Below, one piece after another: positions 34,173 through 43,649 of a DNA stretch of 64,000 bases (its first letter is position 1; each line of letters begins with the position of its first letter). The stretch covers positions 3,162,001 through 3,226,000 of the forward strand of contig NZ_CP076039.1 in NCBI RefSeq assembly GCF_014529625.1, written 5' to 3'. The notes beneath the pieces are model-generated. The model saw nothing but the letters and a program-made list of their open reading frames with translations. It did not search any database and had not been told where the DNA came from. Made by a program: the position numbers and the translations under genes. The DNA comes from Candidatus Pelagisphaera phototrophica (GTDB lineage: Bacteria; Verrucomicrobiota; Verrucomicrobiia; Opitutales; Opitutaceae).

Positions 34173-34474
34173 TTTTCAACAATAAAAGCCCGTCAATCAA
34201 TCTTCGATTTACCTAACGGGGCCCGTCAACCTCTTAGTATAAAGCTTGATCCCTCATGTCCTGGTGTGACACGCTCGCCGGAGCCGCTTCAAAACCGAAT
34301 CTACACCTCAGCGAAACCTGCAGCCGTAGCATGATGCCTCCGCAATGGATAAGGCAGGACCAGAACACGCCAACCCCGGCGGCGAGCTCAAATCCAAACC
34401 CTAGAACAGCCAGCGCAAAAAGAAACTTAAACGCGATGTCCCCGCCGCCAACTAGCCATTCGACCGAACACACG

Positions 34475-35323
34475 CCAACCCTCGCCGCGCCCGACGAAAT
34501 CGTATCGATCTACGGCGACCTCAAAGATGAAGCCGCAATCTAATCCACCACGGTCGACAACACCGAACGCCTCTTTGCAAAACTCAAGGCTATGGGCAAT
34601 CTCGATAACACAATAATCATCTTTTCATTTGACCAAAGCAGCTATCGAGCAGATCGCAACGGCTGATTAGCCGGCAACGAAGGTTCGAATTTTCAAGGCG
34701 GTTTGCGATCTCGCGGCATCTTTTTCTGGCCAGACGGCACTCGTGGCGGCCGGATTAAAAGCACGCCATCGAGTGCGGTCGATCTGTTGCCCACCATCTG
34801 CGGATTGACAGGAATTGATAACCCTAAAGGCGTGCGTCTCGATGGCGCCGACCTGTCGCCCTTGCTGATTGACAAGAGAACGTTCGAACGCTCGCAACCC
34901 ATGATCTGGCTTTCACCGTCATCGGGTCATCTCGCTACCTTGCGTGAAGATCATTTCGAAACCATGAATTAATCTGGCTAAAAACTGCCTGCAAATAATG
35001 CTGGAAAAAACGAATTGATTCAAGAGATGGCCAAATTGGTTGGCATCGATCCGTCAACGCCCAGCCTGCACCAACGCGTCACCAACACCAACTTCACCAG
35101 CGCCGAATACAATTGACTGAAGAGCGAGTTTGTTCGTATATAACCAATTCAGGAGTCATTGATTCCAATCATCAAAGTGGGAGGTTTAAGCCGGTTCGCC
35201 CTGTATGACTTAAGCACTGATCCGCTGCAAAAAAACGACATTTCCAAGCGACGTCCAAAAGTAACAAAGCGACTAAAGAAAAAGCTGCTCGCCCACGTCA
35301 CTGAAGATGCAGCAAGCAAATAA
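34475..35323 (+). pseudogene. decayed S1 sulfatase, C-terminal two-thirds
   Basis: The plus strand can be read as a sulfatase closely similar to the one at 38799-40319. Shared stretches are APDEIVSIYGDLKDEAAI, NLDNTIIIFS..SSYRADRNG, EGSNFQGGLRS, DLLPTICGLTGID, LSPLLIDKRTFERSQPM, GIDPSTPSL and LYDLSTDPLQKNDI. It lacks the N-terminal catalytic Cys region and has several stops (after DEAAI, after RNG, after FETMN and later). The end, LLAHVTEDAASK, matches the tail of the gene ending at 38779. It is a relic of the tandem sulfatase array. Confidence 0.85.
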
Positions 35324-35366
35324 CATAAAACCTATCCTAACATTTTTATTTGTCCTGCTTCTCCAA

Positions 35367-36653
35367 ATGAATCGCGCATACCCCGCTCTCACGCTTCTCG
35401 CCTTGTTACTCGCTCCCGGCCTGGCTCTCGGCACTGAAAAAACAAATATCATCCTGATCATGGCTGACGACATCGGATATGAATGCTATGGGGCCTATGG
35501 TGGAACTTCCTACAAAACCCCAGTGCTCGACAAGATGGCCGAACGAGGCATGCGTTTCAATCACGCCTACTCAAACCCCGTCTGCACGCCCAGCCGGGTG
35601 AAGATAATGACTGGTCTAAGCAATGTGCGGAATTACGCATCGTTTTCCGTCCTGAAAAAGACCGAAAAAACAATCGCCCACATGCTGCAAGACGCTGGCT
35701 ACAAAACAGCCATCGCCGGTAAATGGCAGTTGTATGGAGCCGAGCACTACGAAGATGCGATCCGCGAAAAAGGATCACTCCCCCAAAACATGGGCTTCGA
35801 CCGCCACTGCCTCTGGCAGGTTTACAAGTCGGGTAGCCGCTTCTGGGGGCCATCCATCACCATCGACGGCCAAGTCAAAAAGTTCGGTAACGACGTTTAC
35901 GGACCAGACATGTATAGCCAGTTCCTCATCGATCGCATGAGGGAATACAAAGACGAGCCTTTCTTCCTTTATTATCCCATGGCGCTTGTCCACGATCCTT
36001 TCGTTCCCACGCCAGATAGCGTAAACCTCAACAGCAAAGACGAGCAGAAAAACTTCGGAGACATGGTCGCCTACATGGACAAGCTCATCGGTGAGATTGT
36101 CGACGAGACCGTAGAACTAGGCATCGCGGAACGAACGCTGATTTTAGTCACAGGTGACAACGGAACAAAAAGCTCAATAAAGTCCAACATGGGCGACAAA
36201 GTAATTGTCGGCGGCAAAGGCAAAACCACAGACGCTGGAACGCACGTCGCCCTCATCGCCTACCAACCCGGCACAATTTCGGCCGGCCAAGTCTCCAACG
36301 ACCTCGTCGAGTTCACTGACTTCAAACCGACCCTTGCCGAGGCCATCGGCACCACGGCCCTGTCTCCCACCGACGGCCAAAGCTTTCTACCGCAACTGCA
36401 CGGGAAGAAAGGAAATCCAAGAGAAACTATTTTCGTCTACAACTGGCCTCGGCCTGAAAAAGGGGCGCCCCGGATTTTTGTCCGCAACCAACGCTGGAAA
36501 CTGTACGGCAATGGTAGGCTCGTCGACGTAAAGAATGACGTGCTGGAGCAAAAATCCCTCGAGGGTGCCGAGTACATCGTTATTCGCAAAAAACTGCAGG
36601 CCGCCTTGGACCAAATGCCATCCAAGGGCCAGTCGCTTTTTAGGTTTAATTAA
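35367..36653 (+). CDS. S1-family sulfatase
   Basis: A 428-residue secreted sulfatase with a signal peptide (MNRAYPALTLLALLLAPGLALG). The catalytic motif is PVCTPSRVKIMTGL (formylglycine Cys near residue 70). Metal-site stretches are NIILIMADDIGYECYG and TLILVTGDNGTKSS. It belongs to the same subgroup as the sulfatases at 45261 and 59581 (SYKTPVLDKMA, GKWQLYG, FYYPMALVHDPFVPTPD). The open frame begins earlier at 35307 with NNIKPILTFLFVLLL, a mutated copy of the leader seen at 36950 and 38799 (its ATG changed to ATA), so I start at 35367. Likely acts on sulfated algal glycans. Confidence 0.87.
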   Translation: MNRAYPALTLLALLLAPGLALGTEKTNIILIMADDIGYECYGAYGGTSYKTPVLDKMAERGMRFNHAYSNPVCTPSRVKIMTGLSNVRNYASFSVLKKTEKTIAHMLQDAGYKTAIAGKWQLYGAEHYEDAIREKGSLPQNMGFDRHCLWQVYKSGSRFWGPSITIDGQVKKFGNDVYGPDMYSQFLIDRMREYKDEPFFLYYPMALVHDPFVPTPDSVNLNSKDEQKNFGDMVAYMDKLIGEIVDETVELGIAERTLILVTGDNGTKSSIKSNMGDKVIVGGKGKTTDAGTHVALIAYQPGTISAGQVSNDLVEFTDFKPTLAEAIGTTALSPTDGQSFLPQLHGKKGNPRETIFVYNWPRPEKGAPRIFVRNQRWKLYGNGRLVDVKNDVLEQKSLEGAEYIVIRKKLQAALDQMPSKGQSLFRFN

Positions 36654-36949
36654 AATTTGAACCCGAACCGTGTATCAAGATCTCGTGAATGAACTTGAAT
36701 CGAATCTAACTGTACGAAGGCGAGCCGACTCCGGAGGCCATCCCATTCAGCAAGACGCTCGGCAAGCATTTCCAGAAGCCAATGGCGAGCTTCACCGAAA
36801 AGCAGCGGAACAGGTTCAATTACCCAGCACCAGGGGATGAATCTCGCTGATCCAGAAATAGTAAATCGCGGCCTGTCGTAACTCAAGACTCTCGAATATA
36901 TCCATCACAATGAGAAGCCGTGCAAGTAAACAATATAGGAACAAATAAC

Positions 36950-38779
36950 ATGAAAGCCATCCTCAGATTTTTATGCGTCCTGCTGCTGGTTTGTCCCGGT
37001 TTTGCCGAAGATAAACAGCCAAACGTCATCACCCTACTCGTCGACGACTTAGGCTACCGCGACATCGGATGCTACGGGGGCCCCGTCAAGACCCCCGTTC
37101 TCGACAAATTGGCTGCCGATGGCATACGCTTCACCGACTTCCACTCCGGAGCCCCAGTCTGCTCCCCCTCGCGCGCAACCTTTCTTACCGGCCGCCATCA
37201 CATTCGCACAGGGGTCTATTCCGTCATCAACGAATCGCTTCACCAAATGCATCTTCTCGAGAGCGAAACGACCCTTGCCGAAGTCCTCCGGGACACAGGC
37301 TATGCTACGGCTCACTTCGGCAAATGGCATCTGGGTATGCCCAACAACCATAGAGATACCCCTACGCCGAACGAGCACGGCTTCGAATACTGGTTCGGCC
37401 TCGTCAACGGCGCCCACCCCAACCACAAAGACCCTGTCAACTTTCTGCGCAACGGCAAAGCCGTCGGTCCCATGAAGGGCTACTCCTGCCAGATCGTCGT
37501 CGACGAGGCCATCGCTTGGCTCGACCCTTCGACGGGTTCGACCAGCTCACCACAGGCAGGCTCAGGGCAGGCCCACCGCGACCCCAATAAGCCCTTCTTC
37601 CTCAACCTTTGGTTTAACGAACCCCACGCCGTCATTGCCGCCCCAGACGAAATTGTATCCCAGTACGGTGCTCTCAACGATCCCGCCGCTATATACAACG
37701 GCACAATCGACAACACGGACCGTGCGATCGGGCGGCTCGTCGCTCATCTCGAAAAACGCGGCGAGCTCGACAACACCATCTTTCACTACTCCTCCGACAA
37801 CGGCAGCTACCGCCAAGATCGGGTCGGCAACTTGCGAGGGAAAAAGGGCTCCCATTTCGAAGGCGGCCACCGCGTCCCTGGAATCTTCTATTGGAAAGAA
37901 AAAATCCCTGGCGGCCGCGTCGAGGATACGATTGCGGGAGCCATCGATCTCCTTCCCACAATCTGCGGACTTCTCGGCATCGACAAACCCGAGGGCATCC
38001 AACTCGACGGCTCCGATCTCGCGCCTCTGCTCACCCAGAGTGGCCCCTTCGAACGCCACCAGCCCCTCTTTTGGATGAACGGCTCAACCATGATGCTCCG
38101 CATGGGCAACTACACTCTCTCGGCCCCGCGTACATCCCAAATCCCCTTTGACCAGGCGAAGGCGAACCGCCTGATGCAACAGACGAAAAATGCGCTCGGA
38201 GACGGCCTCGAAAAAGAACTGGGAGGTCTGGACCTTCGCTCTCGCATGTTTAACGGGAGATTCTCCAATCGCGAAGCAGATCGACTCCGTAACGAATTCC
38301 GGGCCCTGTTCTATTTTAATGAAGCCATGATTCCTCTCATGAAAAAGGGAGGCGTCGATCGAGTTCAACTGTACGATCTCGCAAACGATTTGAGCCAAGA
38401 GCATGACATCGCGGCCCAAATGCCCGAGGTCGTTTCCCGGATGAAAAAGCAGGCCAACGCGATCTATGAAAGCGTTATGGCCGACGGTCCGGAATGGATC
38501 GCCGCGCAGGAAACAGCTCGGACGGCTCCTCCCAAACCTCGCAAAAAGCACAATGATCTCCTCGCCCGCATCGACAAGAACCCTCTTCCGAAGGGTTACC
38601 AAGGCAGCAGCCACCAACAATACGTCGAAAGCGTGATGAGCAAACTCAAATCCGATCAACGCGCCCGTGTCAGCGAGCTCTGGAGAGAAAAACGCAGTCG
38701 CGATCCCAACATGCCCAACGCCGGTGCGTCCTATGTCAAAATCCTCGCCCACGTCACCGGGGATGCAGGAAACCATTAA
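36950..38779 (+). CDS. S1-family sulfatase with C-terminal extension
   Basis: A 609-residue secreted sulfatase. Signal peptide MKAILRFLCVLLLVCPGFA; metal residues VITLLVDDLGYRDIGCYGG; catalytic PVCSPSRATFLTGR near residue 80; HFGKWHLG; SSDNGSYR. The first 510 residues parallel the next gene (38799), so the two are tandem duplicates. An extra tail (about residues 520-609, KKHNDLLARIDKNPLPKGYQ onward) is absent from its neighbour. A 17-residue in-frame insert (PSTGSTSSPQAGSGQAH) sits where the neighbour has ETKENPE and is encoded by the repeat at 37525-37571. Substrate unknown. Confidence 0.88.
   Translation: MKAILRFLCVLLLVCPGFAEDKQPNVITLLVDDLGYRDIGCYGGPVKTPVLDKLAADGIRFTDFHSGAPVCSPSRATFLTGRHHIRTGVYSVINESLHQMHLLESETTLAEVLRDTGYATAHFGKWHLGMPNNHRDTPTPNEHGFEYWFGLVNGAHPNHKDPVNFLRNGKAVGPMKGYSCQIVVDEAIAWLDPSTGSTSSPQAGSGQAHRDPNKPFFLNLWFNEPHAVIAAPDEIVSQYGALNDPAAIYNGTIDNTDRAIGRLVAHLEKRGELDNTIFHYSSDNGSYRQDRVGNLRGKKGSHFEGGHRVPGIFYWKEKIPGGRVEDTIAGAIDLLPTICGLLGIDKPEGIQLDGSDLAPLLTQSGPFERHQPLFWMNGSTMMLRMGNYTLSAPRTSQIPFDQAKANRLMQQTKNALGDGLEKELGGLDLRSRMFNGRFSNREADRLRNEFRALFYFNEAMIPLMKKGGVDRVQLYDLANDLSQEHDIAAQMPEVVSRMKKQANAIYESVMADGPEWIAAQETARTAPPKPRKKHNDLLARIDKNPLPKGYQGSSHQQYVESVMSKLKSDQRARVSELWREKRSRDPNMPNAGASYVKILAHVTGDAGNH
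37525..37571. repeat. short interspersed repeat inserted in frame in a sulfatase gene
   Basis: A 47-bp element with CCCTTCGACGGGTTCGACC at one end and CAGGCTCAGGGCAGG at the other. It is partly palindromic, related to the shorter elements at 45328-45350 and 60911-60930, and keeps the reading frame of the host gene. Confidence 0.65.
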
Positions 38780-38798
38780 CAAAGACGGAACAAATAAC

Positions 38799-40319
38799 AT
38801 GAAATCTATCCTCACATATTTATTTGTCCTGTTTCTGGTTTGCCCCATTTTTGCTAGAACCAAACAGCCCAACGTGGTGGTCCTACTGGCGGATGATTTG
38901 GGATCACAGGATCTCGGCTGTTATGGCGGGCCGGTCAAGACGCCGGTGCTCGATGAATTGGCGGCGAAGGGGGTTCGGTTCACCGACTTTCATGCTGGGG
39001 CGGCAGTCTGTTCGCCATCGCGGGCGACGCTCCTTACCGGGAGGCAGAATCTCCGCACCGGCATTTACGGTGTCTTACAGGATCACATGCACGACATGCA
39101 TCTGCTGGAGAGTGAAGTAACTATCGCCGAAGTGTTGCAGCAAGCCGGATACGGAACTGCTCATTTTGGCAAATGGCACCTCGGCATAACCTCCGGTAAA
39201 CGGAAAAAGCCTTCCCTCCAGGATCACGGTTTTGACTACTGGTTTGGCTTGTCCAATGGAGCAAATCCCAGTCACAGGAATCCCACAAACTTTATGCGTA
39301 ACGCCAAGCGGGTAGGGCCGATGAAAGGTTACTCCTGCCAGATCATCGTGAGTGATGCGATCAACTGGCTGGAAACCAAGGAAAATCCCGAAGAGCCGTT
39401 CTTTATGAACATCTGGTTTAACGAGCCTCATGCCACACTCGCGGCACCCGACGAGATCACGTCGATCTATGGAGACCCCGAGGATGAAGCCGCCATTTAC
39501 TCGGCCACGGTCGACAATACCGATCGTGCGATTGGCCGCCTCGTTGCCAAGCTCAAGGAAGCAGGCAAACTAGACAACACGTTGATCATCTATTCCTCCG
39601 ACCACGGGAGCTACCGGGCCGATCGCAATGGCGGATTAACCGGCAAAAAGGGGTCAAATTTCCAAGGCGGTTTGCGTTCGCCCGGCATTTTCTTCTGGCC
39701 CGATGGCGTTCGCGGCGGCCGGATTGAAAGCACGCCATCGGGAGCGGTTGATCTGTTGCCTACCATCTGCGGCTTAGCTGGTGTTGATAAACCCAAGGGC
39801 GTGCACCTCGATGGCTCCGACCTGTCACCTTTACTGATTGAGAGAGGAACGTTTACGCGCTCTCAACCCATGTTCTGGCTTGCCCCCTCATCACGCCATC
39901 TAGCCACCCTACGGGAAGGCAATTACACGCTGATGGGCTACCGTAGTTACAAATTGCCTGAAAATCAGGTCAGGAAAAACGAATTGACGCAGGAGATGGC
40001 CAGGTTGGCGGGTATCGATCCGTCGACGCCCGACCTGGGTTCCCGCGTCAGCAACACAACCTTCACCAGCCCCGAATACAAGCGCCTGAAGAACGAGTTC
40101 GTTCGTTTAAGAACCTTCCAGGAAGCGTGGATCCCAGTGATCAAGGCAGGCGATTTTAGTCGTTTCACTCTGTATGACTTAAGCACTGATCCAATGCAAA
40201 AGAAGGACATTGCAAAACAGCGGCCCAAAGTCACGGCACGGCTGAAGCAGAAGTTACTGACACTTTACGAGGATGTCTTGGCAGATGCTCCGGATTGGTA
40301 TCCCACAAAGAATATGTGA
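38799..40319 (+). CDS. S1-family sulfatase
   Basis: A 506-residue secreted sulfatase. Signal peptide MKSILTYLFVLFLVCPIFA; VVVLLADDLGSQDLGCYGG; catalytic AVCSPSRATLLTGR near residue 75; HFGKWHLG; IYSSDHGSYR. It is the intact parent-type of the pseudogene at 34475-35323 and a tandem duplicate of the gene before it; the start codons lie in nearly identical sequence (AACAAATAACATGAAA). The upstream part of the open frame (from 38667) overlaps the previous gene and is not used. The Cys-type site needs formylglycine maturation. Substrate unknown, probably a sulfated polysaccharide. Confidence 0.89.
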   Translation: MKSILTYLFVLFLVCPIFARTKQPNVVVLLADDLGSQDLGCYGGPVKTPVLDELAAKGVRFTDFHAGAAVCSPSRATLLTGRQNLRTGIYGVLQDHMHDMHLLESEVTIAEVLQQAGYGTAHFGKWHLGITSGKRKKPSLQDHGFDYWFGLSNGANPSHRNPTNFMRNAKRVGPMKGYSCQIIVSDAINWLETKENPEEPFFMNIWFNEPHATLAAPDEITSIYGDPEDEAAIYSATVDNTDRAIGRLVAKLKEAGKLDNTLIIYSSDHGSYRADRNGGLTGKKGSNFQGGLRSPGIFFWPDGVRGGRIESTPSGAVDLLPTICGLAGVDKPKGVHLDGSDLSPLLIERGTFTRSQPMFWLAPSSRHLATLREGNYTLMGYRSYKLPENQVRKNELTQEMARLAGIDPSTPDLGSRVSNTTFTSPEYKRLKNEFVRLRTFQEAWIPVIKAGDFSRFTLYDLSTDPMQKKDIAKQRPKVTARLKQKLLTLYEDVLADAPDWYPTKNM

Positions 40320-40991
40320 CTCTTTTAGACGAAGAACGGCGGCACACCTTTTTTGAAGATCATAAAATGGATCACCAACAAAAGAACGTGAAACTTTCGA
40401 CACGAACCAAGTCTACCCGATATCGAATCAGGATTCTACCGTAGGTCAAATCAGACCCGTTAAATTTCCTACCTGCAAATTTAGCCGAGCCGTACCGTAC
40501 CTTTTAAATATATTCTGGAGATTGCGGGTTGTTTGAAATAATTTTCACTAACCACTGAGGAAGAAAAGCTTGGAACAATTTAATACGCATCCAAATACCT
40601 ATTACATAAGATTAATGGACAACTTAAACAAAGCTCAAAACAAGAGATTGCAGTCATCAAACCCTCAACGAGTCAGCAACTTGCCAATGACAGACTTCCA
40701 CTTTCCCAATGTAGTCTCCAATGCAGCTGAAACCTAAATCGTCCAATTCAATGGTGACTGCATCATTTTCAGCGGAAGAGATTGAGCCTAGGGTAGATAT
40801 TTGCAGGAGCAAGAATGTGGGTGGTTTTGCACAAAGTTGAAATCTGTTCGATGATCTTTTTTTCTGCGGGAAGCGTGTTTTGTTTTTGGCTTCTGCTAGA
40901 TGCTTGAGTATACATAGGTACCAAACAATCCTCGACAAAACTGTCTGGACATCTAGTTTAGAACCCAAGATCTCATCTCATTAAAAAACAA
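40320..40991. other. AT-rich intergenic stretch between sulfatase and GH2-like gene
   Basis: Nothing convincing is encoded in these 670 bases. A 103-codon minus-strand frame at 40657-40968 has no recognisable family. A weak relative of the dispersed repeat (TTAAATTTCCTACC) is at about 40446-40472. Composition turns AT-rich here and stays so to about 44.6 kb. Confidence 0.5.
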
Positions 40992-42422
40992 ATGAAAAAG
41001 CTCTTGAAGACTTACTTTATATTCGTCCTTGTAATATTTACAGCAGGACTTTATCTACATTTCAACGAGGATCCGAATTGGGCCTTTGTTAACGAAAAAG
41101 GGTCTTGGGTTTTAAAGAAGGATAGCGAGACTTTCTTTATTAGAGGTGCAGTAATGCATCACAAAATCAGTCGTCCTGAGTTGTTTGAAAAAATTGGGGG
41201 TAACGCTGTTAGAGTCCAAGCAGATTTAGAGCTCATAAGCGAGGCATACGACAATGGCCTTTACTCGTTCGTCAACTTGCCAATTATGTATCAGCGTGAT
41301 GGTATGGATTGGAGTTGCGAGAGTCAGGTTGAAGCACAGGAAAAGAAAATAATCGAAGTTGTAAAAAAACTTAAGGGACACCCTGGTGTTATGATGTGGT
41401 CGCTGGGTAATGAACACGGAATCATTCCATCCAATGATTACAAATATGACTCAAATACTTGGAAAAGCTTAGATAGAATATCTCGAAGTGTGAAGTCGAT
41501 TGATCCAAGTCACCCGATAGGATTCTGCGTGGGGGGCAGCGATTCGGAAAAGCTTTCGGAAATCGCGGAGGACTGTGGAAACTTGGACTTTATTGGAATC
41601 AACACTTACGGCGGCCTAAAAGAAGCACTTTCGGAAGCGAAGAGTGTATGGAAAAAACCAATAGTTTGTACCGAATGGGGAATCAAAGGCTGGTGGGGGC
41701 AGGGATGGCAAGCACACTGGCTAGTGATTGAGGAGACAACGAGCTTTGAAAAAAGTAAGCTGATTGAGGAAAGATGTCGTGAATTGGAAGATGGGAAAGA
41801 CTTGTGTGTAGGAGGCTTCGCGTTTTATTGGGGAGATAGGGCTGAACAAAGTACTACATGGTGGGGTTTACTCCACGATAACCTTTCAACAGACTCTGTT
41901 GGATCGCTTGCTAGTGTTTGGAATGGTGTTTATGCTGATAGATCACCGCTAAAATTAGATAGACCGGTAATCAAAGATCTCAATGGGATTGCTTTAAAAG
42001 AGGGAGAGCTATATGCTACGACTTGGGACGCGCCTGAAGATTTCCGTGCAAGGGAGCGACCTACTTTAGCTTTGGATGAAGGTCGCGTTTACGAGGCTTC
42101 TGTTTTTCTAGACGGTGTAGATCATGAAACGATTCTTAATTGGGAGATTCGCGAGGGTACTGGGGTGATGGTTTATTCGAATAGCAAGGATGAAATAAGA
42201 CTACTAGAGGATCTTATCCTAACTCAAGAAGGATCCCGCATTACTTTCAAAGCTCCTAAAGATACCGGGGTATATAGGCTGTATGTTTTTGCTAAAAAGG
42301 GTGATGATCATATAGCCTATGCGAACGAGGTATTCACTGCCGGAAGGTTAGCTCATGAAGATCGGGAGCGCTTATCAGAGCCCTACGAGACGAATCCACC
42401 GGTTCTGTTGCCTTGTGATTGA
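40992..42422 (+). CDS. GH2-like (TIM-barrel) glycoside hydrolase
   Basis: A 476-residue protein with an N-terminal membrane anchor or signal (LLKTYFIFVLVIFTAGLYL). A TIM-barrel glycosidase domain follows. HPGVMMWSLGNEHG near residue 137 carries the acid/base Glu after Asn as in GH2/clan A, and KPIVCTEWGIKGWW near 220 carries the likely nucleophile Glu. FFIRGAVMHH near the start is the GH2 barrel entry. The last 150 residues form a beta-rich domain of unknown role. Sugar specificity is not readable. The gene is AT-richer than the purine island and uses different codons, suggesting transfer. Confidence 0.75.
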   Translation: MKKLLKTYFIFVLVIFTAGLYLHFNEDPNWAFVNEKGSWVLKKDSETFFIRGAVMHHKISRPELFEKIGGNAVRVQADLELISEAYDNGLYSFVNLPIMYQRDGMDWSCESQVEAQEKKIIEVVKKLKGHPGVMMWSLGNEHGIIPSNDYKYDSNTWKSLDRISRSVKSIDPSHPIGFCVGGSDSEKLSEIAEDCGNLDFIGINTYGGLKEALSEAKSVWKKPIVCTEWGIKGWWGQGWQAHWLVIEETTSFEKSKLIEERCRELEDGKDLCVGGFAFYWGDRAEQSTTWWGLLHDNLSTDSVGSLASVWNGVYADRSPLKLDRPVIKDLNGIALKEGELYATTWDAPEDFRARERPTLALDEGRVYEASVFLDGVDHETILNWEIREGTGVMVYSNSKDEIRLLEDLILTQEGSRITFKAPKDTGVYRLYVFAKKGDDHIAYANEVFTAGRLAHEDRERLSEPYETNPPVLLPCD

Positions 42423-42554
42423 GATCGAGAAGGTCTAATAGTGCTTCAAGTTATCCAACATTCAGGCTGGGAAAGGCCTCAAAGTTGTCTTTAGCATTCT
42501 CCCCTTTTGCCGCTCCCAGGATCTCTTCTCGAAAATTCCTTTCAACTCAACAAA

Positions 42555-42603
42555 TCAACCTTTACCCTGCCCTCCGAATCAAATAGGAACAATTAAAGTT
42601 CCT
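42555..42603 (+). repeat. dispersed 47-bp repeat, copy C
   Basis: Direct copy of the stretch at 34126-34172, with core CCTGCCCTCCGAATCAAAT, ending just before the next gene's ATG at 42611. The two copies bracket 8.4 kb of sulfatase and GH2-like genes. Confidence 0.6.
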
Positions 42604-42610
42604 ATCTAGA

Positions 42611-43366
42611 ATGAAAAATATACTAATTAACTACGCCCAAAATATATGGTATAACTCTCAGCGTATGTGCAGCAAGACCGGGATCAGTATTGGTGGTTTT
42701 GATGAAGCACTTGAGCATAGTCTAGAAGATATATCTCCGAGGTTTATAGACAAATATAAACATATACTACAACACCAACGAGGTGCTGGATACTGGCTAT
42801 GGAAGCCTTACATTATATATAAAAACTTAATTAAATTAGATACTGATGATGTTTTATTCTATTCGGATTCCGGATCTATGTTTATTGGATCATTTAACGA
42901 TTACATGTTTGATGTATGTCGAGACGACGAAAAGGGAGTCATCTTATTTAAAGATAATCATCTTCAAAAAGTATATACTAAGCGCGATTGTTTAATTCTT
43001 ATGAATTGCGATTCCCCCGAATTCTTGGAAAATAAACAATTAGTTGCCGGGTTTCAATTAGTTAGAAGGACAGACTTTTCAGTTTATTTTTATAGGACAC
43101 TAATGGAATGGGCACAAGATGAACGAATAATAACAGATATTCCGAATACTTGCGGTAAGCCCAATTACCCGGAATTTAATGATCATAGACATGAGCAGAG
43201 TATACTTACAAACTTACAGTTGTTACATGACATAACAACAAAGACTGACCCATCGCAATGGGGTAATGATCGAAGGGAAACCGGATATAAGCAATTGATT
43301 AACTGTCATCGTAAAAATTATGATAAGACAGATGATGAATATATTAGAGTGATGAATAATGAATAA
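42611..43366 (+). CDS. glycosyltransferase-like protein (DxD-type, capsule/viral family)
   Basis: A 251-residue cytoplasmic protein. RGAGYWLWKPYIIYKNL near residue 57 and VLFYSDSGSMF near 80 recall the WxWKP and DxD-type nucleotide-sugar motifs of small glycosyltransferase-like proteins found in capsule loci and giant viruses. The later QLVAGFQLVRRTDFS and FNDHRHEQSILTNL (HRHEQS) are also typical of that group. No membrane helix is present. The donor and acceptor are unknown. The gene is strongly AT-rich and sits beside a sulfotransferase remnant, as in a surface-polysaccharide cassette. The family call rests on motifs only. Confidence 0.55.
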   Translation: MKNILINYAQNIWYNSQRMCSKTGISIGGFDEALEHSLEDISPRFIDKYKHILQHQRGAGYWLWKPYIIYKNLIKLDTDDVLFYSDSGSMFIGSFNDYMFDVCRDDEKGVILFKDNHLQKVYTKRDCLILMNCDSPEFLENKQLVAGFQLVRRTDFSVYFYRTLMEWAQDERIITDIPNTCGKPNYPEFNDHRHEQSILTNLQLLHDITTKTDPSQWGNDRRETGYKQLINCHRKNYDKTDDEYIRVMNNE

Positions 43367-43649
43367 AATAAAGTAGATTTATCTCCATAGCGAACAGGGA
43401 GTTTTAAAGATGGATTCAACTAACGGTTTGTAGGTTTTTACCTTATAAACCCTGACAAATATGAACAATTATATTTCCTATCAACGCCAGAATACAGAAT
43501 TCCAATGCATACAATGGGCCACAAAAAAAACTCGGAGTTTTGGCAAACCGGTCAGGGCAAAAGCAAATAAAACTAGAGCTATAATGAGGTCTCTTTTTAT
43601 ATTTTTAATATCTTGACTCTTCTAACTGAAAAAACAGGAGCAGCCTATC

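Noticed and set aside
40657-40968. 103-codon minus-strand open frame
   Set aside because: No family resemblance, no plausible start context, and AT-rich intergenic composition. I cannot support it as a gene.
40992-42422. Calling the GH2-like gene a beta-galactosidase or beta-glucuronidase
   Set aside because: The catalytic Glu contexts support a clan A glycosidase, but the substrate-binding residues cannot be assigned by eye.
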